From Zancudomyces culisetae (lineage: Eukaryota > Kickxellomycota > Harpellomycetes > Harpellales > Legeriomycetaceae), in the NCBI GenBank assembly GCA_001969505.1, contig LSSK01000266.1:1-23066 (forward strand): a stretch of 23,066 nt of DNA, read 5' to 3'. Below are positions 1 through 8,277 of the stretch, piece after piece (position 1 is the first letter of the stretch; every line of letters starts with the position of its first letter). The translations under genes were made by a program, and so were the position numbers. The notes beneath the pieces were generated by a model. That model was not told where the DNA came from. It did no database searches and saw only the letters and a program-made list of their open reading frames with translations.

Positions 1-27
1 ATCAAATTAAGTAAAAAAAATACTTAC
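1..27 (-). other. GLE1 intron, donor end only
   Basis: The reading frame IASV is followed by GTAAGTAT, a strong fungal 5' splice site in phase 0. The frame then stops within seven codons. The acceptor lies outside the window. Confidence 0.8.
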
Positions 28-1296
28 CACAGAAGCGATCTGACTTTTACTGTTTGTCAGTTGTCCTATTTTCATTGTTATGGTCTTTTTGTGCCCAAAC
101 ACATACTTCTTGACAAACGCATCGCTCGTCACCTTGACCTGGATATTGTTTTTCAAGTCCAAGTACATGGCTTTATATTTTTCTATTGTCTTTACAATCA
201 CATCATTCATAAGGCCTGGTGCTGAGGCCTGAGGTGCTACGCTTTCTTGGGTTGTTTTTACGCTTGGTTGTACTTGTGATTGTGACTGTAGTTGTGACGT
301 TGATTGTGCGCTGCCTTCCTTAAGTTTTTCTGCAACCTCCTGCTTCTCCTTTTGTAAACGCTCTGCGATTCGCTGCTCAGCAGCCTTTCTTTGTTCGTCG
401 AGTTTCTTTTGCTTATTAATCTCTATTTCTCTTTTCAGCCGCTCTTCCTCCTGCTTTTTCATTTCATATTCTTTCTTAATTTGTTCTACCCTCTTCAATG
501 CCTGCTCAACATCTTGGTCCACCATAACCCCCATATTTTTTGGATTTTGAGCGTCGGCTTCCAGACTTTTTCTAATACCATTGAGTTTTTCAATTCCCGA
601 CATGATACGTCCAGTTTCCTTTGCCAGTTGTTGATTTTTCTCTTGTACCCCCCTCTCAGCCTCCTGTTCTACCAATAGAATCTTTTTCAGGTGTCCTCTC
701 GCATTTACATTGTGGCTATACTGTTTCTATATTTCAAATATTCGTATATTTTGAGTATTTAATCTCTCATTAGCTATTTTTTCATGTTGATAATCGCATC
801 GATATGGTACAAAAAAGCGTATCAAACCTACCAGCATTTTTTGCACGTACGACACCGAACTTTTTCCATCGGGAATATACTCGCTTGCCGAGCCTGTTAC
901 TTCAAAAAATCTTTTTTCTTCGTTTAATCCTTTAGCATTCTTGGCACCTATTGTACTTTTTCGTTTGTCGTGGTGGATTTTATCGGGCCTAATATCATGT
1001 TACTTTTTTGTAGATACTTGTTTGCTTTCATATATCTTTGCTCTTCGAGATTTGTACCAAGCAAAATGATATTACTTTTGATCTATTGTACGATTAAACA
1101 GCTTGCATTTCTAAATTGTGAGATGGACTTACCATATATTGAGCTGGCTCAAATTGTCAAAAACATTATCATACTCTTTGCTTGTATCATGATTGTACTC
1201 AGCATTCTCTGGCTGGTTATCCCAATCCTTGATCAACTCGGCGAAAAGTCCGTACCCTCTTCTCCCTCTGGTCAGTTGTGGCTGTTCCAACGACAT
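1..1296 (-). CDS. GLE1: GLE1, mRNA export mediator (5' part, leaves window)
   Basis: Gle1 is the nuclear-pore factor that, with inositol hexakisphosphate, activates the DEAD-box ATPase Dbp5 during mRNA export. The last visible exon (726-28) holds a long charged coiled coil rich in E, K, Q and R, then the start of the GLE1 domain with the family-like stretch KIGQLTNSKSQIASV. It stops at a clear donor, GTAAGTAT, at 27-21, so most of the catalytic-activator domain lies to the left of the window. ATG at 1296 in AAAATG context begins MSLEQPQLTRGRRGYG. My exon model is 1296-1133, 1074-1018, 988-832 and 726-28, giving 359 residues so far in one frame. The 726-28 exon is secure. The two small exons depend on short introns, one of only 29 nt, and a sequencing frameshift is an alternative. 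The gene is transcribed in the same direction as its upstream neighbour. Confidence 0.85.
727..831 (-). other. GLE1 intron, 105 nt
   Basis: Donor GTAGGT at 831 and acceptor ATATAG at 729-727, both phase 0, join KML to KQYSHNVNARG. A CTAAT branch-like sequence lies inside. An in-frame TAG at the acceptor shows the segment cannot simply be read through. A second acceptor, AAACAG at 726-721, would also keep frame and drop two residues. Confidence 0.6.
989..1132 (-). other. GLE1 5' splice region: introns 1132-1075 and 1017-989
   Basis: Exon 1 ends at a good donor, GTAAGTCC, at 1132 in phase 2. The only acceptor that restores an open frame is the AAAAG ending at 1075. A second proposed intron, GTATCT to ATTAG, would be only 29 nt, and it is needed because the open frame shifts between about 1000 and 955. 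Both are frame-consistent but weakly supported. A one-base sequence error in the A-run near 958-962 is an equally simple reading of the second. Confidence 0.35.
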
Positions 1297-1696
1297 TTTC
1301 TGAGCTTTGCTTTATTTTGTTTTTTTCTTATGAATTGAAAATAGAACCAGATAGTTAACCACTAATTCCGATTTGAGTGCATTTTTTTTCATCTCAAATT
1401 TTTTAAGCGCACGCTTTTTTTATTTGCCATTCATTCGGCTTTCCAAAAATTGCTGAAAATAGCTTTATTTAAATGACTGCCAACTCCAAGCTGCAAAAAA
1501 AAAAAACCCTTCACATTGCTCACATTATAGCATGTTAGCTGACATAAATCAAGAAAGTACATCCACACAGTTTATTACTAAACTATAACTACAGAACTTC
1601 TACCTAATCAAATACTCAACAAAACTTCTCCAATAAACAATGAGTTATTTATCTTACAAATCCTGCCGTAAAACATCACTATTTTTGCTTCTACGC
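1297..1696. other. Intergenic, GLE1 promoter region
   Basis: This 400-bp AT-rich stretch lies between the 3' end of the upstream minus-strand gene and the GLE1 start. It contains homopolymer A/T runs, including A11 around 1495-1505. I see no coding frame or RNA gene in it. Confidence 0.5.
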
Positions 1697-3340
1697 CTAT
1701 AGATCATATTTTAGATCGAAAAATGCGGAGTTTGGTAGTAAATAAATAAACACAAGTACTGGCACAGTGACTAATACGGTAGAAATCACCCAAAGAAACC
1801 GGGTAAGACTGAATTCTGATACTTTTCTCTGCTCGACTTTCCCAGTTGCTGCAGAGTTAAAATCCAGCCTTTTGGGTACTGTTTTAGAAAAAGTTGTAAC
1901 TCTCATTGATGTTTGGATTTTAGTATCCGCACGACTGCCTCTCTTCTCACTATTTCCTTGCTCGTTTAACTGTGATTTTAGTTGTTCAAAAGCTCTCTAT
2001 TCCGATATACTCTCTAGGTTAGTACTGGTGTTGTTTTTGTAATATAAAATGTATACATCCATACTGATAGACAAACTATAAAATAAATAAAGCCACAATT
2101 ACCTTTAAGTCGTCCATCTCGAATCTCATTTTAAAATACAATGCCATCATCTGTGAATACTCGTATCGGTGCACACCCTTCACTCCCCGACCCAACATTT
2201 CGTACTCACGTCTATATCCGCCGTCTTCAGATGTATCACCCCCTAACCGCCGTCCAATAGCTCGATTGTGCCTTTTGCTCGTCCTCTTCGCTCCTCTTCG
2301 GACATTGTGACCGATCTCTCGTCCATAAGTCACAACAAGTTGACTTTTGTCTGTATTCATGAAACTATTTTTGTTCCATTCTGGTACGGCTCTACTGTCC
2401 ATACCTACTCTACGCTTGCGTTTCAGCTCCTCTTTCCTCCGACGATTATGCGAAAAAATGCTTTCTCCATCACTTTTTATACTACCATGATCAACGGCTA
2501 CTTTTGTAGTTGGAAATCCCGTTGTATTTTCTTTTTCTGACTCTAAAGGTAGAGGAATCGGGCTTAAATTCAGGTTAAACTGTGGTACTTCAAACTCTTC
2601 GATAGCATAATCCATCCGAAACGACTCTGGAGTCAATACTTTCCTTGGGGTCTTCCGGCTGTTGCGATTTTTTTTTATGCTATTTACCGTGGCTTCCCCT
2701 AGTCTCTAGAATTTTTGTTACTAGGTGTTAATTTGATGGTATTTGTACCAATATCTCTTCTCGTAGATCAATCAACTAAGTTTGGAATGAATCCAAAAAC
2801 ATAATAACTTTCTCGTATGGTGTTTTTTGTGGTACCTTGAATATCTTTTCCTGATCGCTTTCCACATTTATTGAGTCTATTTCGTAGTCCTCAAGTATAA
2901 ATGCATTTTCTTCCTCCAACTCCTCAGTTAAATCATATCTTCCCATGCTCTACGTACGTACAGAATCTTGCATTTATTGCCTATACGGTTTAGTTAAGGG
3001 TAATTATCCCTTACCTCGTTATGCTTATGTTTATTCATTTTCTCTTTTTCTGGGACAGCCCCTTTTATGTTTTTAATATACTTGTTCACTATCTTTTCCG
3101 TTCTGCTTTCAAAATCTATATTTTGGTAAAATTTAATATCTTTACACTAAATTCCTTTAGAGATTTAGTATTAGCTTTATAAGCGAGCATATAGTGCAAG
3201 TAATTTAAGACGCCTCCTTTTACCTTCACTGTATTCAATACAAACTGGTCTGTAGCTAACCATCGCTGTCGCTGCTTTTTTATTCTGTTTGCCAAAATCC
3301 GTGATACTTCAATTAAGCAATATAGTATTATTGTTTTCAA
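1697..3340 (-). CDS. Unrecognised multi-exon coiled-coil protein with C-terminal membrane segment
   Basis: Five open segments in different frames join cleanly at splice signals: (start)-3224, 3146-3015, 2949-2836, 2705-2103 and 1996-1697. The product has a basic start (IKKQRQRWLATDQF), an acidic stretch (DLTEELEEENAFILEDYEID), a basic S/T-P region (SRKTPRKVLTPESF), and a coiled coil that reads smoothly across the last intron (MRFEMDDLK joined to RAFEQLKSQL). A hydrophobic helix (FLWVISTVLVTVPVLVF) follows, with about 15 residues after it, which suggests a tail-anchored or single-pass membrane protein. I do not recognise the family. A spindle-pole or nuclear-envelope protein would look like this, but that is only a guess. 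The first exon is unsettled. One option is an 11-nt exon at 3480-3470 (ATG) spliced to 3284, giving about 406 residues. Confidence 0.6.
1997..2102 (-). other. Intron, 106 nt, perfect TACTAAC branch point
   Basis: Donor GTAATT at 2102, branch point TACTAAC at 2024-2018, and acceptor GAATAG ending at 1997, about 20 nt downstream of the branch point. Both sides are phase 0, and the joined frame continues a coiled coil. This is the clearest intron in the window. Confidence 0.85.
2706..2835 (-). other. Intron, up to 130 nt, donor uncertain
   Basis: The acceptor TTCTAG ends at 2706, with a TAGTAAC branch-like sequence 11 nt before it. The preferred donor is GTACCA at 2835 in phase 0. GTTATT at 2808 and GTACAA at 2748 are also phase 0. 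The segment between them reads as convincing protein apart from one TAG at 2778-2776, so two short introns or a retained segment are possible. Confidence 0.5.
2950..3014 (-). other. Intron, 65 nt
   Basis: Donor GTAAGG at 3014 follows HKHNE. A TTAACTAAAC branch-like sequence and acceptor GTACGTAG lead into SMGRYDLTEE. Both sides are phase 0. The in-frame ATG just after the acceptor could instead be a start codon of a shorter gene. Confidence 0.55.
3147..3223 (-). other. Intron, 77 nt
   Basis: Donor GTAAAA at 3223 follows FVLNTVK in phase 0. A TACTAAA branch point lies about 20 nt before acceptor GAATTTAG, which leads into CKDIKFYQNIDF in phase 0. Confidence 0.7.
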
Positions 3341-3844
3341 TCCTGCTTTTACATGTTTACGTTAATTCAAATATTTTGTGCTTTGTTTGGTCTATTTTTT
3401 TATTAATTTTATTTTTATGAAGTCAAAATCTTTGCGCTTGAACAAATCAGACTAGAAAGCACAAAATACAATCTTAACATGAAAAAAAAAGATCTTCTCG
3501 CTCATAATAACTAGATGTGCGACCATCCCACACTCTTGATACCCATGTTTTTTGATAATCACCTCATGTAGTGTTAACAAGCGATGCACTATGTAAGATT
3601 TTTATGTTCGGGCTATAGTTATGATTGCTTTTGATGCACACCAATAAAGTATTCGCCGAGTTCAGATACAAAAAGAGGACACAAAGAAAACTGAACACAT
3701 CTTTAGTTTATTGTGTTTACAGGTTTCAGCTTCACCATCGCATTGCTACACACCCCTTAACCAGGTGTTGACCCGAGTCGATAAAATTCAACAAAACCTG
3801 TGTTCGTGAAGCCACGAAGATTTTATGGTGGTTTAGTCCTATTA
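3341..3844. other. Poorly resolved interval
   Basis: This interval probably holds the promoter and possibly the first exon of the minus-strand membrane-protein gene. ATG candidates on the minus strand are at 3480 and 3505. I see no other open frame of note and no RNA gene. Confidence 0.3.
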
Positions 3845-4033
3845 TCAGTCTGGTTCATCAAGCGCACTACATTTTGTCCTCTCGAGGTTTGAGACCCATG
3901 GTGTGTTAGTAAGCATCTCCGCTAAAACTCTTTCAAGTTTAATTGGTGAGTCGGATTTTGCTATTTTTGATGCAAAGAGGGCCATTTCTGTCACATTTTT
4001 TAACACAATAAACCCCATACTAAAGTCTGACAC
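3845..4033 (-). CDS. Orphan coding-like segment, possible terminal exon
   Basis: The frame is open from a stop near 4053 down to TGA at 3847-3845. It encodes a plausible globular sequence: SDFSMGFIVLKNV, then a helix-rich KLERVLAEMLTNTPWVSNLE, ending ALDEPD. There is no upstream ATG. It is preceded by CTAAT and TTTTCAG, which look like a branch point and acceptor. It may be the last exon of a gene whose 5' exons I cannot find, or an upstream exon of its minus-strand neighbour. I do not recognise it. Confidence 0.3.
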   Translation of the reverse strand: MSDFSMGFIVLKNVTEMALFASKIAKSDSPIKLERVLAEMLTNTPWVSNLERTKCSALDEPD

Positions 4034-4735
4034 AACTGAAAACGTTTCTTGAGATTAGACAAATGGAGCAAAATTACTCCAGTAGACTTTTTTTTTCTAT
4101 ATCAAGTATCATTGTCCGAGACCTTTTAATGTCTCAGCGAGAATAAAAAACATAGATTGAATTGAAAAATAGATTGAATTGAAAAATAGCAAGTACTGAA
4201 ATTGATACCCCGTTGTACTTTATTGATCCTCATTAGCCGACTTGCTTATTCTCACATCTATAAATGCGAACATGAAAAAAACAAACTATCCACCACTAAT
4301 CTCAATATCGTATAAAAAGCACTGCTATTCGCTTTGGTGCTCACCGTGTATATCCCATTGCTTAATATTGTTTACGAACAGCGAATAATCACAAGAAACG
4401 GTTTTATGGGACATAGATTGTGTGGTCTAGTCTTTAGATGATCAGAAAACTACCTAACTCTACTATTTATCTCACCCCCCCCCTCTCCTGATAGTTTTTA
4501 AATTTCAAAATTTTTAAACGATGAAAGAAACAATTAACGCTATCCCACCCCTCTCCTTCCTATTACTACTTAATAAGCAACTCGTGTCTTGTTTTAATAG
4601 AGTACAATTGACCAATTTAATAAGTGCAAATGATACATTTCACAATCAAAATCATTCATTTGTGATTGAGTTGGTGGAACAGGAATATTTATGAACTGCG
4701 GTTATATCCACGGAGTATCAGTATTAGAAACGATA
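4034..4735. other. Intergenic, no gene seen
   Basis: About 700 bp of AT-rich sequence containing a short tandem repeat and a C9 tract (4475-4483). No open frame of useful length or structured RNA is evident. Confidence 0.5.
4154..4187. repeat. Tandem repeat, 17 bp x 2
   Basis: The unit AGATTGAATTGAAAAAT occurs twice back to back with no mismatch. Function is unknown and a local duplication is the simplest cause. Confidence 0.85.
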
Positions 4736-5032
4736 TTATTCATTAAACCAATCCTTATTCGGTATGATCCGAATATTCTTATTTTTTGTGTCAAGTTTAT
4801 AACAAAAAAACGTAAAAAACCAATAATCAACTTTGTAGTATGAATTAATAGCCTTCGGGTTGAAAGTTTGTTGAACATAAGTTATGTATTTGTGCTTCTT
4901 GAAATTCACGTATCCAGTATATAAAGCCTTGATATTTCTAAGCATTCCAGTTATTCTCACAAAATCATTTCCTTTGTTTTCTATAGAAGAATCAGCCAAT
5001 TTATAAATTTCATCAATTAGATTTAAATACAA
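4736..5032 (-). CDS. Orphan open frame of about 99 codons, possible exon of a small protein
   Basis: The frame runs from a TAG at about 5038 to TAA at 4738-4736. It encodes a mixed, non-repetitive sequence, including IENKGNDFVRITGMLRNIK and KVDYWFFTFF, that reads like real protein despite the low GC. There is no upstream ATG. It starts after a pyrimidine-rich tract ending CTTTCTAG and GGGTAG, so it could be a terminal exon. The N-terminal pattern loosely resembles a small OB-fold (Ten1-like) protein, but this is a weak impression. An upstream exon would have to lie across or beyond the opposite-strand gene at 5079, which counts against a functional gene. Confidence 0.35.
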   Translation of the reverse strand: MYLNLIDEIYKLADSSIENKGNDFVRITGMLRNIKALYTGYVNFKKHKYITYVQQTFNPKAINSYYKVDYWFFTFFCYKLDTKNKNIRIIPNKDWFNE

Positions 5033-5078
5033 ACTCTACCCAAATACCTAGAAAGGGAAGAAAATAAAAATAGAAAAG

Positions 5079-5477
5079 ATGTACGGAATTAGACTGTTTA
5101 GCATCATTGCCATGGTTGTCATCCTAGCCTTTGGAATCAGGGGTGCAACTTTTGAGAAGAGACAATCACCAGTAGTAATCACAAAGACCCCTAGTGCAAA
5201 CGCTGGAAAAACAACAAAATTAGAACTATTTTCTGGTCTAGATTATAAAAACCCAACACAAACAATGAAAATCACCCCCAACGTATGTATTAGCATTCCA
5301 TCATCGCTTTCAGCCAAAATGAACGACGCAACCCCAGGAATCGGCTTTTTTATGTTTTGCACCAAACCAAATTGCATGGGAACTTGTGCACTTAGAAGTA
5401 GATCACATTGGTGGAACCCTAACTCCTTCATTAATGACGCTAATGGTCCTGTGGTCTCAGTAAAATGGTTTGCCTAA
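5079..5477 (+). CDS. Small secreted cysteine-containing protein with Kex2-like site
   Basis: A complete 132-residue ORF begins with ATG in AAAAGATG context. Residues 1-22 form a hydrophobic signal peptide (MYGIRLFSIIAMVVILAFG). A short pro-segment ends in Lys27-Arg28, a Kex2-type dibasic site, which would leave a mature protein of about 104 residues starting with Gln29. Four cysteines (70, 94, 99, 103) could form two disulfides. The pattern LELFSGLDYKN, then PNVC, then FFMFCTKPNCMGTC, and the ending PVVSVKW recalls beta/gamma-crystallin-fold secreted fungal proteins, but I cannot confirm this by eye. The role is unknown. Candidates are a cell-wall or extracellular protein, or an antimicrobial/killer-type secreted protein. 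No intron is needed. Confidence 0.75.
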   Translation: MYGIRLFSIIAMVVILAFGIRGATFEKRQSPVVITKTPSANAGKTTKLELFSGLDYKNPTQTMKITPNVCISIPSSLSAKMNDATPGIGFFMFCTKPNCMGTCALRSRSHWWNPNSFINDANGPVVSVKWFA

Positions 5478-6248
5478 TCTTATGATAAGCCAATAATGAG
5501 ATCTAAATATTAATTTTTTTTCTTCATATTCTTGAACTTGGGTCGACCAAACTAGACCGTTATATTTTTTATAAATATTTTTTCACTAATGGCAATCTGG
5601 CTTATTTAAACATCACTACAATATACAAAAACATATTTTATATAGTTTCCAAAATGCTATTTATTTTTTTCCTTCACCATACTTTCATATTTTATTCCTA
5701 AATCATTTTTTTCTTTAATAAACACAGATATGATTGATAAAGTGCGAAATAATAGAGTTTTACGAAAAAAAAGGATAACAGATTGATACTCATAATAACT
5801 AGCTAGCTTTAAATCGTCATCACTTTTTCCTTCTTCTCCTCATACACACACACACATACACATACTCTCTCTCTCAGTCTCTCTAAAAGATTAAATAAAA
5901 TTTAGCCGAATTAATTGAGGTGTGTCTAGTCTTTTGAGTCAAGATAAATGGTCTTGGAATCAACAACAATAATTCCGCAACTCATGTGGGTTAGATTTAT
6001 TAATGTGTTTATTTTGTGACCAGATTTACTGAAAATAACAAGCATGGGAAAGAAGCCAGAGAGGGGGAGTGGAGGACTGGATTTGGAAAAGTACGCATTT
6101 GGTTCTTATTTCATTTACTCTCTAAATGTAGTGTAATTCAAGGGCAGAATTGAAACGTGGCAAAACTCTTCAAACCTGTGTATAATATCAACCTGCAAAT
6201 ATTTGTTAGATTGTATTTTTCACACAAAGATACCGGGGTTTAAAAGTT
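5478..6248. other. Intergenic, mostly non-coding
   Basis: AT-rich sequence with a CA/CT microsatellite. A short ORF at 6044 (+, starting MGKKPERGSGG, about 30 codons) and an open minus-strand piece near 6140-6240 are too short to call. Confidence 0.4.
5843..5885. repeat. CA/CT microsatellite
   Basis: A run of ACACACAC followed by CTCTCTCTC and related dinucleotides. Ordinary simple sequence. Confidence 0.9.
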
Positions 6249-6658
6249 TTAAGCACCTTTAGGATAATTGTTGTGAAGATACAAATTAACAGCCATAAAG
6301 AAGTTTTGTCCTTCTTTCACGAGTCCAAAAGAAAGAGGAATAAAGGCACCAAGGATTTTATACATTTGCCACAGTTTTCATAAGGGTTTGTTGTTTATAG
6401 ATGAATGAACCCAAAACTTTTTTTTTTTGGTAATAACTCGATCCTTTCCTCTTGTTTTTTTTTTATGAGGTAAAGGAGATGGAAAGGGGATGAAGGAATA
6501 ATGCGGCAGCTTTTTTTTTTGTGACTTTAATACCAAGAATGGACCATGAGTACAATAGCAAGTCTCGGTAAACCCTTCAAAGTTTAACCAAACGCCAAGA
6601 TAGTCCAATTCTCCATTTAGACCATATTATTTTTTCTTAGTAAAACTTAGTTTTTGGG
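6249..6658 (-). pseudogene. Coding-like minus frame broken by stops, possible decayed or spliced gene
   Basis: One minus-strand frame carries two plausible protein segments. The first, about 6637-6560, includes GELDYLGVWLNFEGFTETCYC. The second is a 38-codon ORF from ATG at 6365 to TAA at 6249 (MYKILGAFIPLSFG to YLHNNYPKGA). They are separated by about 170 nt of K/P-rich sequence and a TGA at 6380-6378. I see no AG acceptor close enough to splice them. Possible readings are a tiny membrane-protein gene at 6365-6249, a decaying gene, or chance. I do not recognise either part. Confidence 0.25.
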
Positions 6659-6891
6659 GGGGAGGGTGAGAAGGAAGGGAGGAATATTAATTTCTTTTAG
6701 AAATTGAATCGAGAGAATTATATGAGATTTGTTATTTCCGTAAATATAAGCAATAAAAAATCATCCAACTATTTTGTGCTTGCCGCTAATCGGTAAAACC
6801 ACCTGCTAGTTTACTGATCATTGGGAAAATGAATATAATTAACCTCTGAATAATGTTTATCTAATATCACTAAAAACATAAACAAAAACAA

Positions 6892-7095
6892 ATGCAAATG
6901 CAAATGCAAAAAAACACCAGAGCATTGTACAAACCATGGATTTGCCAAAAAGTGAATACAACATTTATACTGAAATCAAGAGATAATACACAATTCCATT
7001 ACCCCCAATTAGTTCTGTCTGCTTCCTACACGCCTGCTTGCCCGAACAGCTCCAAGTATGAATGTGAAGAACGAAACCAAGCAAAGAGTTTGTAA
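6892..7095 (+). CDS. Possible small ORF, 67 codons
   Basis: The ORF begins with three nearby ATGs in A-rich, favourable context (MQMQMQ) and encodes a 67-residue product with three cysteines and no signal peptide. No family is recognised. Chance cannot be excluded in AT-rich intergenic DNA. Its isolation and favourable start context are the only support. Confidence 0.2.
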   Translation: MQMQMQKNTRALYKPWICQKVNTTFILKSRDNTQFHYPQLVLSASYTPACPNSSKYECEERNQAKSL

Positions 7096-7207
7096 TATAC
7101 TTGATTCGCTTTCCGCCCACCAAAATTCAACACGTTGGGTCACACTATTCTCATCATCGCTTTTCATCTTGTTTGTTTGTATGTTATATGACCCGTCATT
7201 TGACCAA

Positions 7208-7238
7208 TAAACGGTAATTTTATGTAAACGGTAATTTT
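7208..7238. repeat. Direct repeat TAAACGGTAATTTT x 2
   Basis: Two perfect 14-bp copies, at 7208-7221 and 7225-7238, are separated by ATG. The period is 17 bp. The role is unknown. Confidence 0.8.
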
Positions 7239-7706
7239 TAACATTTTACAATTTAGGTAATAACATCAAAATATATTGGACGGGTTTTATTAATTATGAG
7301 CAGTAATAGTTCTTTCTAGTTCGCAACATAGTCATTTGAATGAAGTTCACGTAAACGCCACCTTCTCTTCCTCGCCTCCTCCAAACTCGTTATTCTTTTT
7401 TCTTGTTGAGCCGATAAAATTAGGACGGAACAAGAAAGCCTTTGGATACACTCTGGAATATAGGGCATACATGGATTATTAAACCTAGAAGCGCGTATAA
7501 AAAAATGGCAAGAATATTCGCATATTTATTGAATACATCACAGTGATCATATCGACGCATTTTAAGGACATTAATGGCATCGCAAACCTTTCTAAACAGT
7601 AAACCTTATTAAATCCCAACAAATCTAGAATAACTATATATAGCAAGGATTGCACAAAGCCCCTTTTTTGGAAAAAAAAAACAAATTTGAATCTAAAGAA
7701 AGTTTT

Positions 7707-7732
7707 GGGGCGGGAGAGGCGGGGATGGTGGG
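7707..7732 (+). other. Canonical G-quadruplex motif
   Basis: Four G-tracts of at least three (GGGG, GGG, GGGG, GGG) with loops of 1, 6 and 5 nt, followed by more G-rich sequence to 7746. It stands out in this AT-rich setting, about 550 bp upstream of SLM1. Confidence 0.7.
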
Positions 7733-7883
7733 AGTGGTGGAGGTGGTAACATACTGGGATTATGGCTTCAAAAAATCAAGCATATTTACAAAGCTAAGAT
7801 TATGAATTAAATAACACAAAATGAAAAGAGTAGTGCAGTATTATCCCACTAAAGTTATCAGGTAGATTTGATTCGATTATTTT

Positions 7884-7898
7884 TTCACGTTACGTGAA
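7884..7898. promoter_or_regulatory. Inverted repeat TTCACGT-T-ACGTGAA
   Basis: Perfect 7-bp arms around a single T, about 380 bp before the SLM1 ATG. The ACGT cores resemble bZIP or bHLH binding sites in fungi. Regulatory function is inferred only from symmetry and position. Confidence 0.35.
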
Positions 7899-8277
7899 AT
7901 TAATTTAATTGAATTAAAAAGATTTTGGATAACAAATTAGTACTTCATCAGAAAAGCGGCTATTTTTGTAAATCATGATCAATTTAATTTACGTTATCAA
8001 AAGAAAAAATCAAATGTTGTTATTCAATGAAAAAGAAGGACGACATGCTGGAATTTGGGATTATTCCAAGATAATGTGGTGGAATATAAAAAGTAATTGA
8101 AAATTCCATTCAAATGTGATAAACCAATTTCGTTATATTAATATTAACCTTGTCTTTAAAGCGTTTACTCATAATACCTACTAATAAAAAAAAGAGGACA
8201 CTAAAGAGTGTAATAACAGAAACAAAACAATCATCCTCAATAGCGACAATAAATAAAAAAGAGATAATTAATCAAAA

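Larger units (their letters stand above)
7096..8277. other. SLM1 upstream region, non-coding
   Basis: About 1.2 kb without a supportable gene. It contains a 14-bp direct repeat, a canonical G-quadruplex motif, an inverted repeat, and A-rich sequence immediately before the SLM1 start. It likely includes the SLM1 promoter. Confidence 0.5.

Noticed and set aside
391-1338. Plus-strand open frames at 391-678 and 970-1338.
   Set aside because: They are antisense to GLE1 exons. Their F/L-rich hydrophobic content is the shadow of a K/E-rich coding strand.
691-3223. In-frame TAG/TAA codons in GLE1 and the neighbouring gene taken as stop-codon reassignment.
   Set aside because: Most sit exactly at TAG acceptors with branch points upstream, so introns explain them. 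Complete ORFs elsewhere in the window use normal stops.
6044-6136. Short plus ORF starting MGKKPERGSGGLDLEKY.
   Set aside because: About 30 codons, no convincing second exon although a GTACGC donor-like site is present. Insufficient support.
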